The position numbers and the translations under genes are program-made. Source: DAOUTY01 sp964453665 (GTDB lineage: Bacteria > Chloroflexota > Dehalococcoidia > SZUA-161). From it: a stretch of DNA of 43,337 nucleotides. The notes below the pieces were generated by a model. The model did no database searches, had not been told where the DNA came from, and saw only the letters and a program-made list of their open reading frames with translations. This document shows, piece by piece, positions 32,153 through 39,599 of the stretch; the stretch's first letter is position 1, and each line of letters starts with the position of its first letter. The DNA lies in NCBI GenBank assembly GCA_964453665.1, contig CAYVQT010000026.1:1-43337 (forward strand). Reading direction: 5' to 3'.

Positions 32153-32181
32153 ATTATAGTGACCTATATAACGTCCCGCAA
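32153..32181 (-). promoter_or_regulatory. Sigma-70 promoter of the tail-anchored protein gene
   Basis: Minus strand: TTGCGG (32181-32176) and TATAAT (32158-32153) are separated by 17 bp. The predicted start is near 32146, giving a leader of about 45 nt before ATG 32100. The -35 lies about 30 bp after the rtcB stop codon, so this gene can be transcribed independently of rtcB. Confidence 0.65.
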
Positions 32182-32210
32182 CCATGTTTTATGCTGTGAG
32201 CGGGATAGCG

Positions 32211-33671
32211 CTATCCCTTAATCACCCCTATCGGTCTTGCTTTAATTACCTTTGGAGATATACCTGCGGCATCCGTTATGTGTATTACCTCAGCCACATC
32301 CTTATAGACTGCCGGAGCCTCCTCGGCTAAAGAGGCCATACTCGCTACCTGGAAGGCAATCCCCTTTGCCGCCAAATCGGCGGCGATATCAGCGCCACTG
32401 ATGCTTTTCTTAGCCGCAGAGCGACTCATAACCCTACCTGCGCCGTGACAGGTGGAGCCGAAGGTCTCCTCCATAGCCTTATCGGTTCCCACCGCTACAT
32501 ATGAGTAGCGTCCCATATCTCCGGGTATAAGAACCGGCTGTCCAACTTTGCGGTACGCTTTGGGTACATCGGGATGGCCGGCAGAGAATGCCCTTGTTGC
32601 GCCCTTGCGGTGTACGCATACAGTGAGCTTTTTACCTTCAACCTGGTGTCTCTCTATCTTGGCTATGTTATGGGCCACGTCGTAGACAATCCTCATTCCC
32701 AGTTCACGCGGGCTTTTGCCCAGGACCCTTGAAAAAGACTCTCTGGTCCAGTGGGTAATACACTGGCGGTTTGCCCACGCATAATTGGCGGCACAGGCCA
32801 TCGCTGCCAGGTAGGATTGACCTTCGGGTGACTTTACAGGGGCGCATGCAAGCTGACGGTCGGGGAGCTCGATGCCATAGTTCCTGACGGCGGCCCCCAT
32901 TGTCTTCAGGTAATCGTCGCAGACCTGATGACCGAAACCCCTGGAGCCGGTATGAATCAGGACTAAAATTTGTCCCTTTTCCGCTATACCGAAGGCTTGC
33001 GCTGTCCTGGCGTCATAAATCTCATCGACGACCTGTACTTCCAGAAAGTGATTGCCCGAGCCCAGGGTGCCGGATTGAGGTGACCCACGAGTCTTGGCCT
33101 TAACACTCACTTTGTCAGGGTCTGCTCCTTCCAAACAGCCGTGCTCCTCAGTGAACTCCAGGTCTTCAGCCTCTCCGTATCCGGCTGTAACTGCCCAGGC
33201 AGCGCCTTTGAGCAGGAGTTTATCTATTTGATTGCCTTTGAGTTTTATCTTTCCCTCGGAGCCCAAGCCCGATGGTACGTTGATAAAAAGGTCAGCGAGC
33301 AACTTCGATATCCCGGGTTTGACCTCGTTCTCGGTTAAATCCGTGCGGAGGAGGCGCACGCCGCAGTTAATGTCGAAGCCTACGCCGCCGGGCGATATCA
33401 CGCCGTCATCTACTCTGGTAGCAGCAACTCCGCCAATTGGAAAGCCATAGCCCCAGTGTATATCGGGCATGGCCAGAGACCTGCTCACTATGCCGGGCAG
33501 GAAGGCGACATTGGCTACCTGCTCCAGCGATTGCTCATCCTGGATATGGCGTATCATCTGCTCATCCGAAAAGACCAGACCGGGGACTCTCATTCCCGGC
33601 TTATAGGTCCTGGGTATCTCCCAGCGGTAGTCGTCTATTTTTACTAGCGTTTTCTGCAAACCTGCCGACAT
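32211..33671 (-). CDS. rtcB: RNA-splicing ligase RtcB
   Basis: RtcB joins RNA 2',3'-cyclic phosphate (or 3'-phosphate) ends to 5'-hydroxyl ends using GTP and Mn2+. In 486 aa the full archaeal-type motif set is present: MPDIHWGYGFPIGGVAA, VISPGGVGFDINCGVRL with the metal-binding Cys, GSGNHFLEVQ, HTGSRGFGHQV, the guanylated His in VHRKGATRAF, and CHGAGRVMSRSAAKK. Length is normal and all key residues are visible. The archease gene lies 10 nt upstream in the same operon. Roles in tRNA splicing (archaea, animals) or RNA repair (bacteria) are known for the family; the bacterial substrate here is unknown. Confidence 0.96.
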   Translation of the reverse strand: MSAGLQKTLVKIDDYRWEIPRTYKPGMRVPGLVFSDEQMIRHIQDEQSLEQVANVAFLPGIVSRSLAMPDIHWGYGFPIGGVAATRVDDGVISPGGVGFDINCGVRLLRTDLTENEVKPGISKLLADLFINVPSGLGSEGKIKLKGNQIDKLLLKGAAWAVTAGYGEAEDLEFTEEHGCLEGADPDKVSVKAKTRGSPQSGTLGSGNHFLEVQVVDEIYDARTAQAFGIAEKGQILVLIHTGSRGFGHQVCDDYLKTMGAAVRNYGIELPDRQLACAPVKSPEGQSYLAAMACAANYAWANRQCITHWTRESFSRVLGKSPRELGMRIVYDVAHNIAKIERHQVEGKKLTVCVHRKGATRAFSAGHPDVPKAYRKVGQPVLIPGDMGRYSYVAVGTDKAMEETFGSTCHGAGRVMSRSAAKKSISGADIAADLAAKGIAFQVASMASLAEEAPAVYKDVAEVIHITDAAGISPKVIKARPIGVIKG

Positions 33672-33681
33672 GTCCCCACCC

Positions 33682-34095
33682 CTAAATGTCCAGAATCACC
33701 TGGATTTTAAAACCGTTCTCCTTCTCTACTTTGAGTGAGTGATAGGTGGCTGCTTTAACCTCTGTTTTTAATCGGTGTCTTGAGGTGTCAATCTTCTCAC
33801 CGTAGGCTTTAGCTCGAAGCTGATTTTTATCTAGAGCAATTATTTCGAATCTGCTGAAGAGAATATGTTCGACATCAAATATATAGAGGAGCTCGTTGAG
33901 CCAGTCAACTACCAGAGATTCCAGGTCTAAGGCCTGGATGTCAATATCACGCTGAATATCCTGCTGAACTTCTTCCAGATCGGCTATCAGGCTGAACATA
34001 CCGTAGGCTGCGTTAGCATAGGCTTCTTTGAGGTCGCTGCCATGGGCAACCAGGCCGACATCGGCGGTGTGGTCGAAGAACTCGAAACGTGTCAT
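33682..34095 (-). CDS. Archease (RtcB activator)
   Basis: A 137-aa archease: FEFFDHTADVGLVAHGSDLKEAYANAAYGMFSL is the diagnostic N-terminus, and LDLESLVVDWLNELLYIFD the central part. Archease accelerates guanylation of RtcB and allows multiple turnovers; the Asp/His residues near the N-terminus bind the metal at the interface. Archease directly upstream of rtcB is a strongly conserved pair, here separated by 10 nt. ATG 34095 is preceded by AGAGGAG. Confidence 0.95.
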   Translation of the reverse strand: MTRFEFFDHTADVGLVAHGSDLKEAYANAAYGMFSLIADLEEVQQDIQRDIDIQALDLESLVVDWLNELLYIFDVEHILFSRFEIIALDKNQLRAKAYGEKIDTSRHRLKTEVKAATYHSLKVEKENGFKIQVILDI

Positions 34096-34113
34096 TATTG
34101 ACTCCTCTTTCAG

Positions 34114-34122
34114 ATTATATCA
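34114..34122 (-). promoter_or_regulatory. Extended -10 promoter of archease-rtcB
   Basis: Minus strand: TGA directly followed by TATAAT (34119-34114), no recognisable -35. The predicted start is near 34107, so the leader is about 12 nt and contains the AGAGGAG ribosome binding site. No site for a sigma-54 RtcR-type regulator (GG-N10-GC) was recognised. Confidence 0.55.
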
Positions 34123-34163
34123 TCTGTGTGATAGGGGGTAGCGTTACCACTCCCTTCGGGCTT

Positions 34164-34205
34164 GCCCTCGGCTCTGAGGCTCAGGCTCGTAGAGAGCCTC
34201 AGGGC
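34164..34205. repeat. Nested inverted repeat in the divergent archease / Mut7-C region
   Basis: GAGGCTC (34176-34182) pairs with GAGCCTC (34194-34200), and GCCCT (34164-34168) with AGGGC (34201-34205), forming a two-part hairpin. Two further small dyads follow, CCTGT/ACAGG (34212-34225) and GTGAC/GTCAC (34235-34248). No T-run. It may be repeat debris or a divergent control region. Confidence 0.6.
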
Positions 34206-34267
34206 GAAACGCCTGTGGCAACAGGTTCCTCGTCGTGACAGGAGTCACGCCGCTACAGAAGGTTTTA

Positions 34268-34276
34268 TGTTAAAAT
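34268..34276 (+). promoter_or_regulatory. Extended -10 promoter at the Mut7-C start
   Basis: TGT followed by TAAAAT (34271-34276) ends 6 nt before GTG 34283. The predicted transcription start is therefore at or next to the start codon, which would make the mRNA leaderless. No ribosome binding site is visible. Confidence 0.45.
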
Positions 34277-34282
34277 TCTGGG

Positions 34283-34753
34283 GTGAAGTTCATCGTCGAT
34301 TCAAATGTGGGTAGGCTGGCCAGATGGCTTCGAATCGCAGGTTTTGACACATTGTTTGTAAAAGATATCGATGATAACAGACTGGTCAGGCTTGCTCTGG
34401 ATGAGGACCGGGTGTTGTTGACCAGGGACAGGCAGATAATGAAGAGGCGGCTGGTCAGCGGAGGCAGGCTTAAGACAGTATTGATAGAGCCAGATGATGT
34501 CAGGGAGCAGCTACGGCAGGTGTTGATGACGCTCAATCTGGCTGGCGAGGTGAAGCCCTTTTCTCTTTGTATAGAATGCAATGAGCCTTTGGAGTTCAAG
34601 AAAAAAGAGGAGATCGAAGAGCTTGTGCCGCCCCACGTGTTTCAGACTCAAACCCAGTATATGCAGTGCGCTAGGTGCCGGAGAATTTACTGGCGAGGAA
34701 CGCATTGGGAGAGGATGTGCGGTGAGCTTGAGCGAATAGTGGGCACTTTATGA
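34283..34753 (+). CDS. Mut7-C RNase domain protein (PIN-like, DUF82) with zinc ribbon
   Basis: A 156-aa protein. The N-terminal PIN-like fold shows MKFIVDSNVGRLARWLRIAGFDT with Asp6, then an acidic cluster (KDIDDNRL) and LTRDRQIMKRR, matching Mut7-C, the C-terminal RNase domain of Drosophila/C. elegans MUT-7. A zinc ribbon follows with Cys96, Cys99, Cys129 and Cys132 (CIECNEPL, QCARCRRIYWRGTHWERM). Function in bacteria is mostly unstudied; RNA cleavage is expected from the fold. GTG 34283 has no ribosome binding site. Its end overlaps the HDAC gene by 4 nt (ATGA), indicating coupled translation. Archease-rtcB diverge from it. Confidence 0.9.
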   Translation: MKFIVDSNVGRLARWLRIAGFDTLFVKDIDDNRLVRLALDEDRVLLTRDRQIMKRRLVSGGRLKTVLIEPDDVREQLRQVLMTLNLAGEVKPFSLCIECNEPLEFKKKEEIEELVPPHVFQTQTQYMQCARCRRIYWRGTHWERMCGELERIVGTL

Positions 34754-35871
34754 CGAAAGCAGCTTTTATTTACGGTGTGGAACTGACGCAGCGTGACAGC
34801 AGGGTTGATGAGATATTCGGCCCCACTCGCCTGGAGTACACATATGAGCTGCTGATGTTTTATCGTGCCTTTGAATCACCCGAGTCGATGCTGGTGGCAC
34901 CTGAAGACGCAAAGGTGGCTTATCTGCTGTCTTTCCACACCGATGAGTACGTGGCAGCGGTGAGAAGCCTCAGTAATGGTGAGAAGAAGTATAACCCCGC
35001 CAGTTTTAATTTCAGCGACTACGGCGACAATCCGGTTTACCCGGGAATGTATGAGCTGTCCACTATGGTAGTAGGTGCTTCCCTGCGGTCAGCGGAACTG
35101 GTAGCCGCAGGTGATGTCGAGGTTGCCTTTAACTGCGCTGGCGGTCAGCACCATGCCGCTCCGGACCACGCCTCTGGTTTCTGTATTTTCAATGACGCCG
35201 TAATAGCCATAAACCATCTACTGTCAAAGGGTTATAGAGTAGCCTATGTCGATATCGATGCGCACCATGCTGACGGAGTACAGAACGCTTTCTACTCCAG
35301 TGACAGGGTGATAACCATATCATTTCACGAGTCGGGAAGATATCTGTTCCCGGGGACAGGTGAGGTCTCCGAGATCGGGACGGGGGCTGGGGAGGGATAT
35401 TCGGTCAATATACCCCTTGCCCCGTTCACTGATGATGAGGTTTATCTGTGGGCCTTCGACCAGATTGTACCCGGTCTGGTGGAAAAATTTGAGCCGGATA
35501 TTCTTGTAACCCAGCTCGGGACTGACAGCCATTATCTTGATCGCATGACCCAGCTTAGCCTGACTACTGACGGTTACAGCGGTCTGGTAAGCAGGATGAA
35601 GCGAATGGCGCCGAAGTGGGTTGCTCTGGGGGGTGGTGGATACGAAGCGAGCGTGGTGATAAGGTGCTGGACGCTGGCATATGGAATAATGATAGGCAGA
35701 GACTGGTCTGACGAAATACCCGTGGACTATCAGGAACTCTACGGCCTGAAGAGACTCAGGGATAGTGAGGAACCACGTATAGATGGTCAGCTCAGGGAGC
35801 GAGCGCGAAGATTCGCTGAGGCAAGCGTGGAAGGTGTGAAAAGGCTGGTTTATCCCCATCACGGGCTGTGA
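34750..35871 (+). CDS. Histone deacetylase-family (AcuC-like) deacetylase
   Basis: A 373-aa zinc-dependent amidohydrolase of the arginase/deacetylase fold. The active-site set is complete: the His pair His134-His135 (AGGQHHAAPDHASGFC), zinc ligands Asp170 and His172 (YVDIDAHHADGVQ), the later Asp in GTDSHYLDRM, and the catalytic Tyr in GGGGY. These match class I HDAC/AcuC proteins. Bacterial relatives remove acetyl groups from lysines (for example acetyl-CoA synthetase) or polyamines; the substrate here is not known. ATG 34750 overlaps the Mut7-C gene by 4 nt. The pairing with an RNase is noteworthy. Confidence 0.93.
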   Translation: MTKAAFIYGVELTQRDSRVDEIFGPTRLEYTYELLMFYRAFESPESMLVAPEDAKVAYLLSFHTDEYVAAVRSLSNGEKKYNPASFNFSDYGDNPVYPGMYELSTMVVGASLRSAELVAAGDVEVAFNCAGGQHHAAPDHASGFCIFNDAVIAINHLLSKGYRVAYVDIDAHHADGVQNAFYSSDRVITISFHESGRYLFPGTGEVSEIGTGAGEGYSVNIPLAPFTDDEVYLWAFDQIVPGLVEKFEPDILVTQLGTDSHYLDRMTQLSLTTDGYSGLVSRMKRMAPKWVALGGGGYEASVVIRCWTLAYGIMIGRDWSDEIPVDYQELYGLKRLRDSEEPRIDGQLRERARRFAEASVEGVKRLVYPHHGL

Positions 35872-35964
35872 CCGGAAGCGTTCCTTGCTTAAATCTGTGG
35901 TGTAAAGATTGTAATTATTCGTAGACAAGCATATGGGGGAATTGTCAGCAACAGGAGATGTGAA

Positions 35965-37155
35965 GTGAAAAGAATATTATTTATACTACTGGCGTGTCTC
36001 ATGGCCTTCGGTCTATTTACCGGGTGTGGGTCAGGTGGAGACGGGCAGCCGGCAACTAATCCACCGGAAATAGAGTGGAGCAACACCTTCGGTGACTCTG
36101 ATGAAGAAGAAGGGGCTAACTTTATACAGCAGACATCTGATGGCGGATACATCCTGGCCGGGTGGACACTGTTGCCCGGTGTGGGGGCCTGGGATTTCTG
36201 GCTGCTAAAAATCGATGCAGAGGGGGAGGAGGAGTGGAGTAAAACGATAGGAGGCCCCAATGACGAGAGAGCGGCCTCTATTCAGGAGACGGCTGACGGT
36301 GGATATATAGTAGTCGGGGGCACTGATTCATATGGACTGGGAGACTGGGATTTCTGGGTGGTGAAGACCGATGAGAATGGCGAGGAGCAGTGGAAAAAGA
36401 CCTTCGGGGGCCCTGACGGTGATATAGCCTTTTCTGTTCAGCAGACAACTGATGGCGGGTATATAGTGGCCGGGTGGACGATGTCATATGTCGCAGAGGC
36501 TTGGGATTTCTGGCTGGTGAAGACGGATGTCGCAGGAGAGAGGGAGTGGAGCAAAATATTCGGAGGCGCGGGAGATGACGGGGCTTTCTGCGTACAGCAA
36601 ACATGTGATGGAGGATACGTTGTTGCCGGGGGTACGGAGTCCTATGGCGCTGGTGGAGAGGATTGCTGGATTATAAAGACGGATGACAGGGCTGGAGAGG
36701 AATGGAACAAGACATTCGGGGGCGTTGACGATGATGCGGCATTGTCGGTTCAGCAGACATCTGATGGCGGATATATTATCGCCGGTTGGACGAAATCCTA
36801 TGGCGCTGGCGGAGAGGATTTCTTGATAGTGAAGACGAATGATATGGGTGAGGAGGAATGGAGCCAAACATTCGGGGGCTCGAACAACGATAGGGCATCC
36901 TTTGTTCAGCAAACGGCTGACGGCGGATATATAGTCGCAGGCGCTACGGAGTCTTATGGTGAGGGAAGGCAGGATTGCTGGATTGTGAAGATAGACAGTA
37001 CGGGTGAAAAGGAATGGAGTGAGACCTTCGGGGGCGCTGCCAACGAGGCAGCGCTATGTGTCAGGCCGACCTCTGATGGCGGGTATATCGTGGCTGGCTG
37101 GACGGAGTCATATGGTGAAGGCGGATGGGATGTCTGGGTTATCAAATTGAAGTAA
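35965..37155 (+). CDS. Seven-repeat beta-propeller lipoprotein
   Basis: A 396-aa secreted lipoprotein: signal MKRILFILLACLMAFGLFTGC with lipobox FTGC (Cys21), then seven repeats of about 52 aa of the pattern QQT-DGGYIVAG-T-SYG-GG-D-W--KTD--GE-EW--TFGG. The short N-terminal piece EIEWSNTFGD matches the end of a repeat, and the last repeat lacks that end, so the N-terminal strand would close the last blade as in a velcro-type propeller. Repeat DNA is also similar (period 156 bp), indicating recent internal duplication. GTG 35965 follows AGGAG. Function unknown; ligand or protein binding outside the cell is the general expectation. Confidence 0.85.
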   Translation: MKRILFILLACLMAFGLFTGCGSGGDGQPATNPPEIEWSNTFGDSDEEEGANFIQQTSDGGYILAGWTLLPGVGAWDFWLLKIDAEGEEEWSKTIGGPNDERAASIQETADGGYIVVGGTDSYGLGDWDFWVVKTDENGEEQWKKTFGGPDGDIAFSVQQTTDGGYIVAGWTMSYVAEAWDFWLVKTDVAGEREWSKIFGGAGDDGAFCVQQTCDGGYVVAGGTESYGAGGEDCWIIKTDDRAGEEWNKTFGGVDDDAALSVQQTSDGGYIIAGWTKSYGAGGEDFLIVKTNDMGEEEWSQTFGGSNNDRASFVQQTADGGYIVAGATESYGEGRQDCWIVKIDSTGEKEWSETFGGAANEAALCVRPTSDGGYIVAGWTESYGEGGWDVWVIKLK

Positions 37156-37208
37156 ACCTGTGTGGGCGGTTGTACGGCGATGAATTGTCAAGGTCGATAT
37201 GCGTGGTG

Positions 37209-37241
37209 CCGTTCATGGTTCGACAGGCTCACCACGAACGG
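37209..37241 (+). repeat. Dispersed 33-bp palindromic repeat, copy 2
   Basis: Identical over 33 bp to 3084-3116, with arms CCGTTCATGGT and ACCACGAACGG around TCGACAGGCTC. It lies in the gap between the propeller lipoprotein and the convergent CaiB gene. Confidence 0.88.
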
Positions 37242-37284
37242 CATTTGTAATGGCGCTTACATTAAAAACAGCATTTTCATCCTT

Positions 37285-37335
37285 CGTCATGAGTATTGCA
37301 ATGCTCATGACGGATTCCTGCTTACGCAGGAATCC
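37285..37335. repeat. Two-part REP-like palindrome
   Basis: CGTCATGAG (37285-37293) pairs with CTCATGACG (37304-37312) around a nearly self-complementary centre (ATTGCAAT), directly followed by GGATTCCTGC (37312-37321) pairing with GCAGGAATCC (37326-37335) around TTAC. The two hairpins share a base and form one bipartite element like known bacterial REP repeats. It lies in the convergent gap 37156-37387 and might stop transcripts from both sides, though no T-run is present. Confidence 0.8.
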
Positions 37336-37368
37336 AGAATAGAGGCAGGGCAGGTGATACATAATATG

Positions 37369-37386
37369 GGCACGGCATGCCGTGCC
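37369..37386. repeat. Perfect 18-bp palindrome at the CaiB stop codon
   Basis: GGCACGGCATGCCGTGCC reads the same on both strands and ends 1 nt before the CaiB stop (37388-37390). It may be a repeat-family member or a hairpin end for the CaiB transcript. Confidence 0.7.
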
Positions 37387-37387
37387 G

Positions 37388-38539
37388 CTACTTTATAGCC
37401 CCTGCGTTGCGAAATTCCTCGATCTGCTGTTCGGTGTATCCCAGATCTCGCAGGATTTCATCAGTGTGCTGCCCTATCAGCGGCGCAAAGCTCTTGAATC
37501 TCGCCGGTGTATCCGAGAGCTTTATCGGCATTCCTAATTGCCTCACCTTACCCTCGGTGGGGTGTTCGAACCGGGGGAACATATCGCGGCTGACCAACTG
37601 GGGGTCATTGACTACCTCATCCAGTTCAAGAACCGGGCTTACACACGTATCTGCATTTTTCATGATCTGGGCCCATTCGTCTCTGGTCTTGGTCAGGAAC
37701 GCTTCCCTGATAGCCGCGTGCACCTCTCTCAGCTTTTCCCCTTTTGCCCGCTGGTGTGGTATCAGGTCATCCCTGCCCAGGGCGCGGCAGAAGCGCTCCC
37801 AGAAATAAGGTTCGATCAGGCCTGTCGAAACAAACTTGCCGTCTTTGGTCTTCCATACATTAATTGCCGTAGAGGGCCAGCCTCTCTTCGGTATGAAGCT
37901 GTCCCTGAAGTATCTCAGCAGGCTGACAGAAAGGAATGGAAGTACGCTGTCGGTCATGGAGATATCTACATGCTGGCCCTTTCCGGTCTTTTCGCGCGCC
38001 ATGAGGGCGCAGAGGATGCCGATAACGGCATGAAGGGCGCTGCCTATATCTCCCAGGGCAGCTCGAATGATTACCGGATTACCTTTCTGGTCCCCGGTTA
38101 GCCCTACTGCGCCTCCTATAGAGGTGTAGTTCGGATCATGTCCGGGGAGGTCGCGATAGGGTCCGTCCTGGCCGAACCCTGTCAGGCTGCAATAGACGAT
38201 TCCGGGGTTACGTTGAGATATAGTATCGTAGTCCACGCCCAGCCTTTTTGCAACCCCCGGACGAAAGGCTTCCATAACAACGTCAGCATTGCCGGCCAGT
38301 TTGAGGAAAATACCCCTGGCTTCCGCTGACTTCAAATTAAGTGCGATGCTTCTCTTATTACGTGACAGATAATCATAGGCCGCATGTTTCTCCTGGTCTG
38401 GCAGCATTCCCATCTGATACCCGGGGGCTTCCACTTTTATCACATCTGCTCCCATATCTGCCAGCACCATAGTGCAAAAGGGCCCGGGTACGGTGCGGGA
38501 CAGGTCTAAAACCTTTATGCCTTCCAGTGCCAGTGTCAT
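37388..38539 (-). CDS. CaiB/BaiF CoA-transferase family III protein
   Basis: A 383-aa family III CoA-transferase, moving CoA between carboxylic acids through an aspartyl-CoA anhydride. It shows GIKVLDLSRTVPGPFCTMVLADMGADVIKVE, FRPGVAKRLGVDY, CSLTGFGQDGPYRD, HDPNYTSIGG and VDISMTDSVLPF; Asp197 in the last is the predicted nucleophile. I place the start at ATG 38539 with GGAGG 6 nt upstream; a longer frame to 38575 lacks one. Substrates range from formate to carnitine and bile acids, so the acid here is not determined. It is alone, convergent with the propeller lipoprotein. Confidence 0.92.
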   Translation of the reverse strand: MTLALEGIKVLDLSRTVPGPFCTMVLADMGADVIKVEAPGYQMGMLPDQEKHAAYDYLSRNKRSIALNLKSAEARGIFLKLAGNADVVMEAFRPGVAKRLGVDYDTISQRNPGIVYCSLTGFGQDGPYRDLPGHDPNYTSIGGAVGLTGDQKGNPVIIRAALGDIGSALHAVIGILCALMAREKTGKGQHVDISMTDSVLPFLSVSLLRYFRDSFIPKRGWPSTAINVWKTKDGKFVSTGLIEPYFWERFCRALGRDDLIPHQRAKGEKLREVHAAIREAFLTKTRDEWAQIMKNADTCVSPVLELDEVVNDPQLVSRDMFPRFEHPTEGKVRQLGMPIKLSDTPARFKSFAPLIGQHTDEILRDLGYTEQQIEEFRNAGAIK

Positions 38540-38562
38540 CGAATGCCTCCGAATAGGGCTAC

Positions 38563-38571
38563 TGGTATAAT
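38563..38571 (+). promoter_or_regulatory. Extended -10 promoter upstream of tlyA
   Basis: TGG directly followed by TATAAT (38566-38571). No good -35. It would give a tlyA leader of about 155 nt; the candidate at 38695-38723 is closer to the start and may be used instead. Confidence 0.4.
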
Positions 38572-38694
38572 ACACTGATTAGGGCTTTTGTTCCAGAGCC
38601 AGGTGAGGCTGGTCGTTGTATTCTCCCTACCCCGAGGGGAATTACAGACTCCTGCTACTGCTTGAGGAGAAGTATTTAGACAAATCGGGCGATG

Positions 38695-38723
38695 TTGACT
38701 TTCGATTGCTTCGTGTCTATGCT
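38695..38723 (+). promoter_or_regulatory. Promoter candidate at the tlyA start
   Basis: TTGACT (38695-38700) and TATGCT (38718-38723) are 17 bp apart. Transcription would start near 38730, 2-3 nt before GTG 38733, which would make tlyA nearly leaderless; no ribosome binding site precedes that GTG. Confidence 0.5.
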
Positions 38724-38732
38724 AGAATCATC

Positions 38733-39458
38733 GTGGCCAGGAAAAGGATCGATACTCTGCTCATTGCCAGGGGGCTGGTTGACAGCAGGGAAGAGGCCAG
38801 GGTCATGGTCATGGAAGGCGCTGTGGCCGCTGACGACATGACCGTTGTCAAGCCCAGCACACTGGTCAGAGAGAATGCCGAAGTCCGCCTGATTCAAAGG
38901 CGGCCGTTTGTAGGAAGAGGCGGAATAAAGCTGGCCGGGGCGCTTGACGAGCTACAGGTGGATGTTCGTTCGCTGGTGGTGATAGATGTCGGCGCATCCA
39001 CCGGCGGTTTTACTGATTGTCTACTGAAGCGCGGGGCCAGCAAAGTATATGCCTTAGACGTTGGTTACGGGCAGCTTGACTATAGCCTGAGGAAGGACCC
39101 GAGGGTTGTGGTAATGGAGCGTGTTAACGCACGCTACCCTTTCAGTCTGCCGGAGCCGGTCGACCTGGCAACGCTGGACGTTTCTTTCATCTCGCTGGAG
39201 AAGGTGGTGCCCGCGGTTGCGGATGTGGTAAAGAGCGGCGGCCGGTTGATAGCGCTGGTGAAGCCCCAGTTTGAGGCGGGGAGGCGTCAGGTTAGCAAAG
39301 GCGGTTTGGTCAAGGACCCTGTTGTGCACGCGGACGTTCTGGGACGCTTCATCTGCTGGGCTGTTGACCGCAGCTTCGGTCTGGAGGGGTTGGCGGCATC
39401 GCGGATTACTGGCGCCGACGGGAACCGCGAATTTTTTGTACTACTGAGGAAGCCATAA
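38733..39458 (+). CDS. tlyA: TlyA-family rRNA 2'-O-methyltransferase / hemolysin A-like
   Basis: A 241-aa protein with an N-terminal S4 RNA-binding domain (KRIDTLLIARGLVDSREEARVMVMEGAV) and a Rossmann SAM-methyltransferase domain (VVIDVGASTGGFTDCLLKRGA, VYALDVGYGQLDYSLR, LDVSFISLEKV, LVKPQFEAG). TlyA in mycobacteria methylates ribose of 16S and 23S rRNA and affects capreomycin sensitivity; older annotations call it hemolysin. I chose GTG 38733 because it starts the S4 domain exactly as in relatives; the frame continues to 38616 without a binding site. It is followed by nadK after a 141-nt gap. Confidence 0.92.
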   Translation: MARKRIDTLLIARGLVDSREEARVMVMEGAVAADDMTVVKPSTLVRENAEVRLIQRRPFVGRGGIKLAGALDELQVDVRSLVVIDVGASTGGFTDCLLKRGASKVYALDVGYGQLDYSLRKDPRVVVMERVNARYPFSLPEPVDLATLDVSFISLEKVVPAVADVVKSGGRLIALVKPQFEAGRRQVSKGGLVKDPVVHADVLGRFICWAVDRSFGLEGLAASRITGADGNREFFVLLRKP

Positions 39459-39495
39459 GGCCCTATAAAACAAGAATGGACATGTTGTGTGGGTA

Positions 39496-39517
39496 GGTTG
39501 GAGCATTCGCTCCAACC
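39496..39517 (+). repeat. Hairpin between tlyA and nadK
   Basis: GGTTGGAGC (39496-39504) and GCTCCAACC (39509-39517) form a perfect 9-bp stem with an ATTC loop. No T-run follows, so it is more likely a repeat element than a terminator. Confidence 0.65.
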
Positions 39518-39599
39518 GTGAACAGGGCAAATGTTTCGGGCGGGCCTGTTTTAAAGGGTTCTTGAGCGTATTTTTTAGATGGGATTCAGGGAAAAGACG

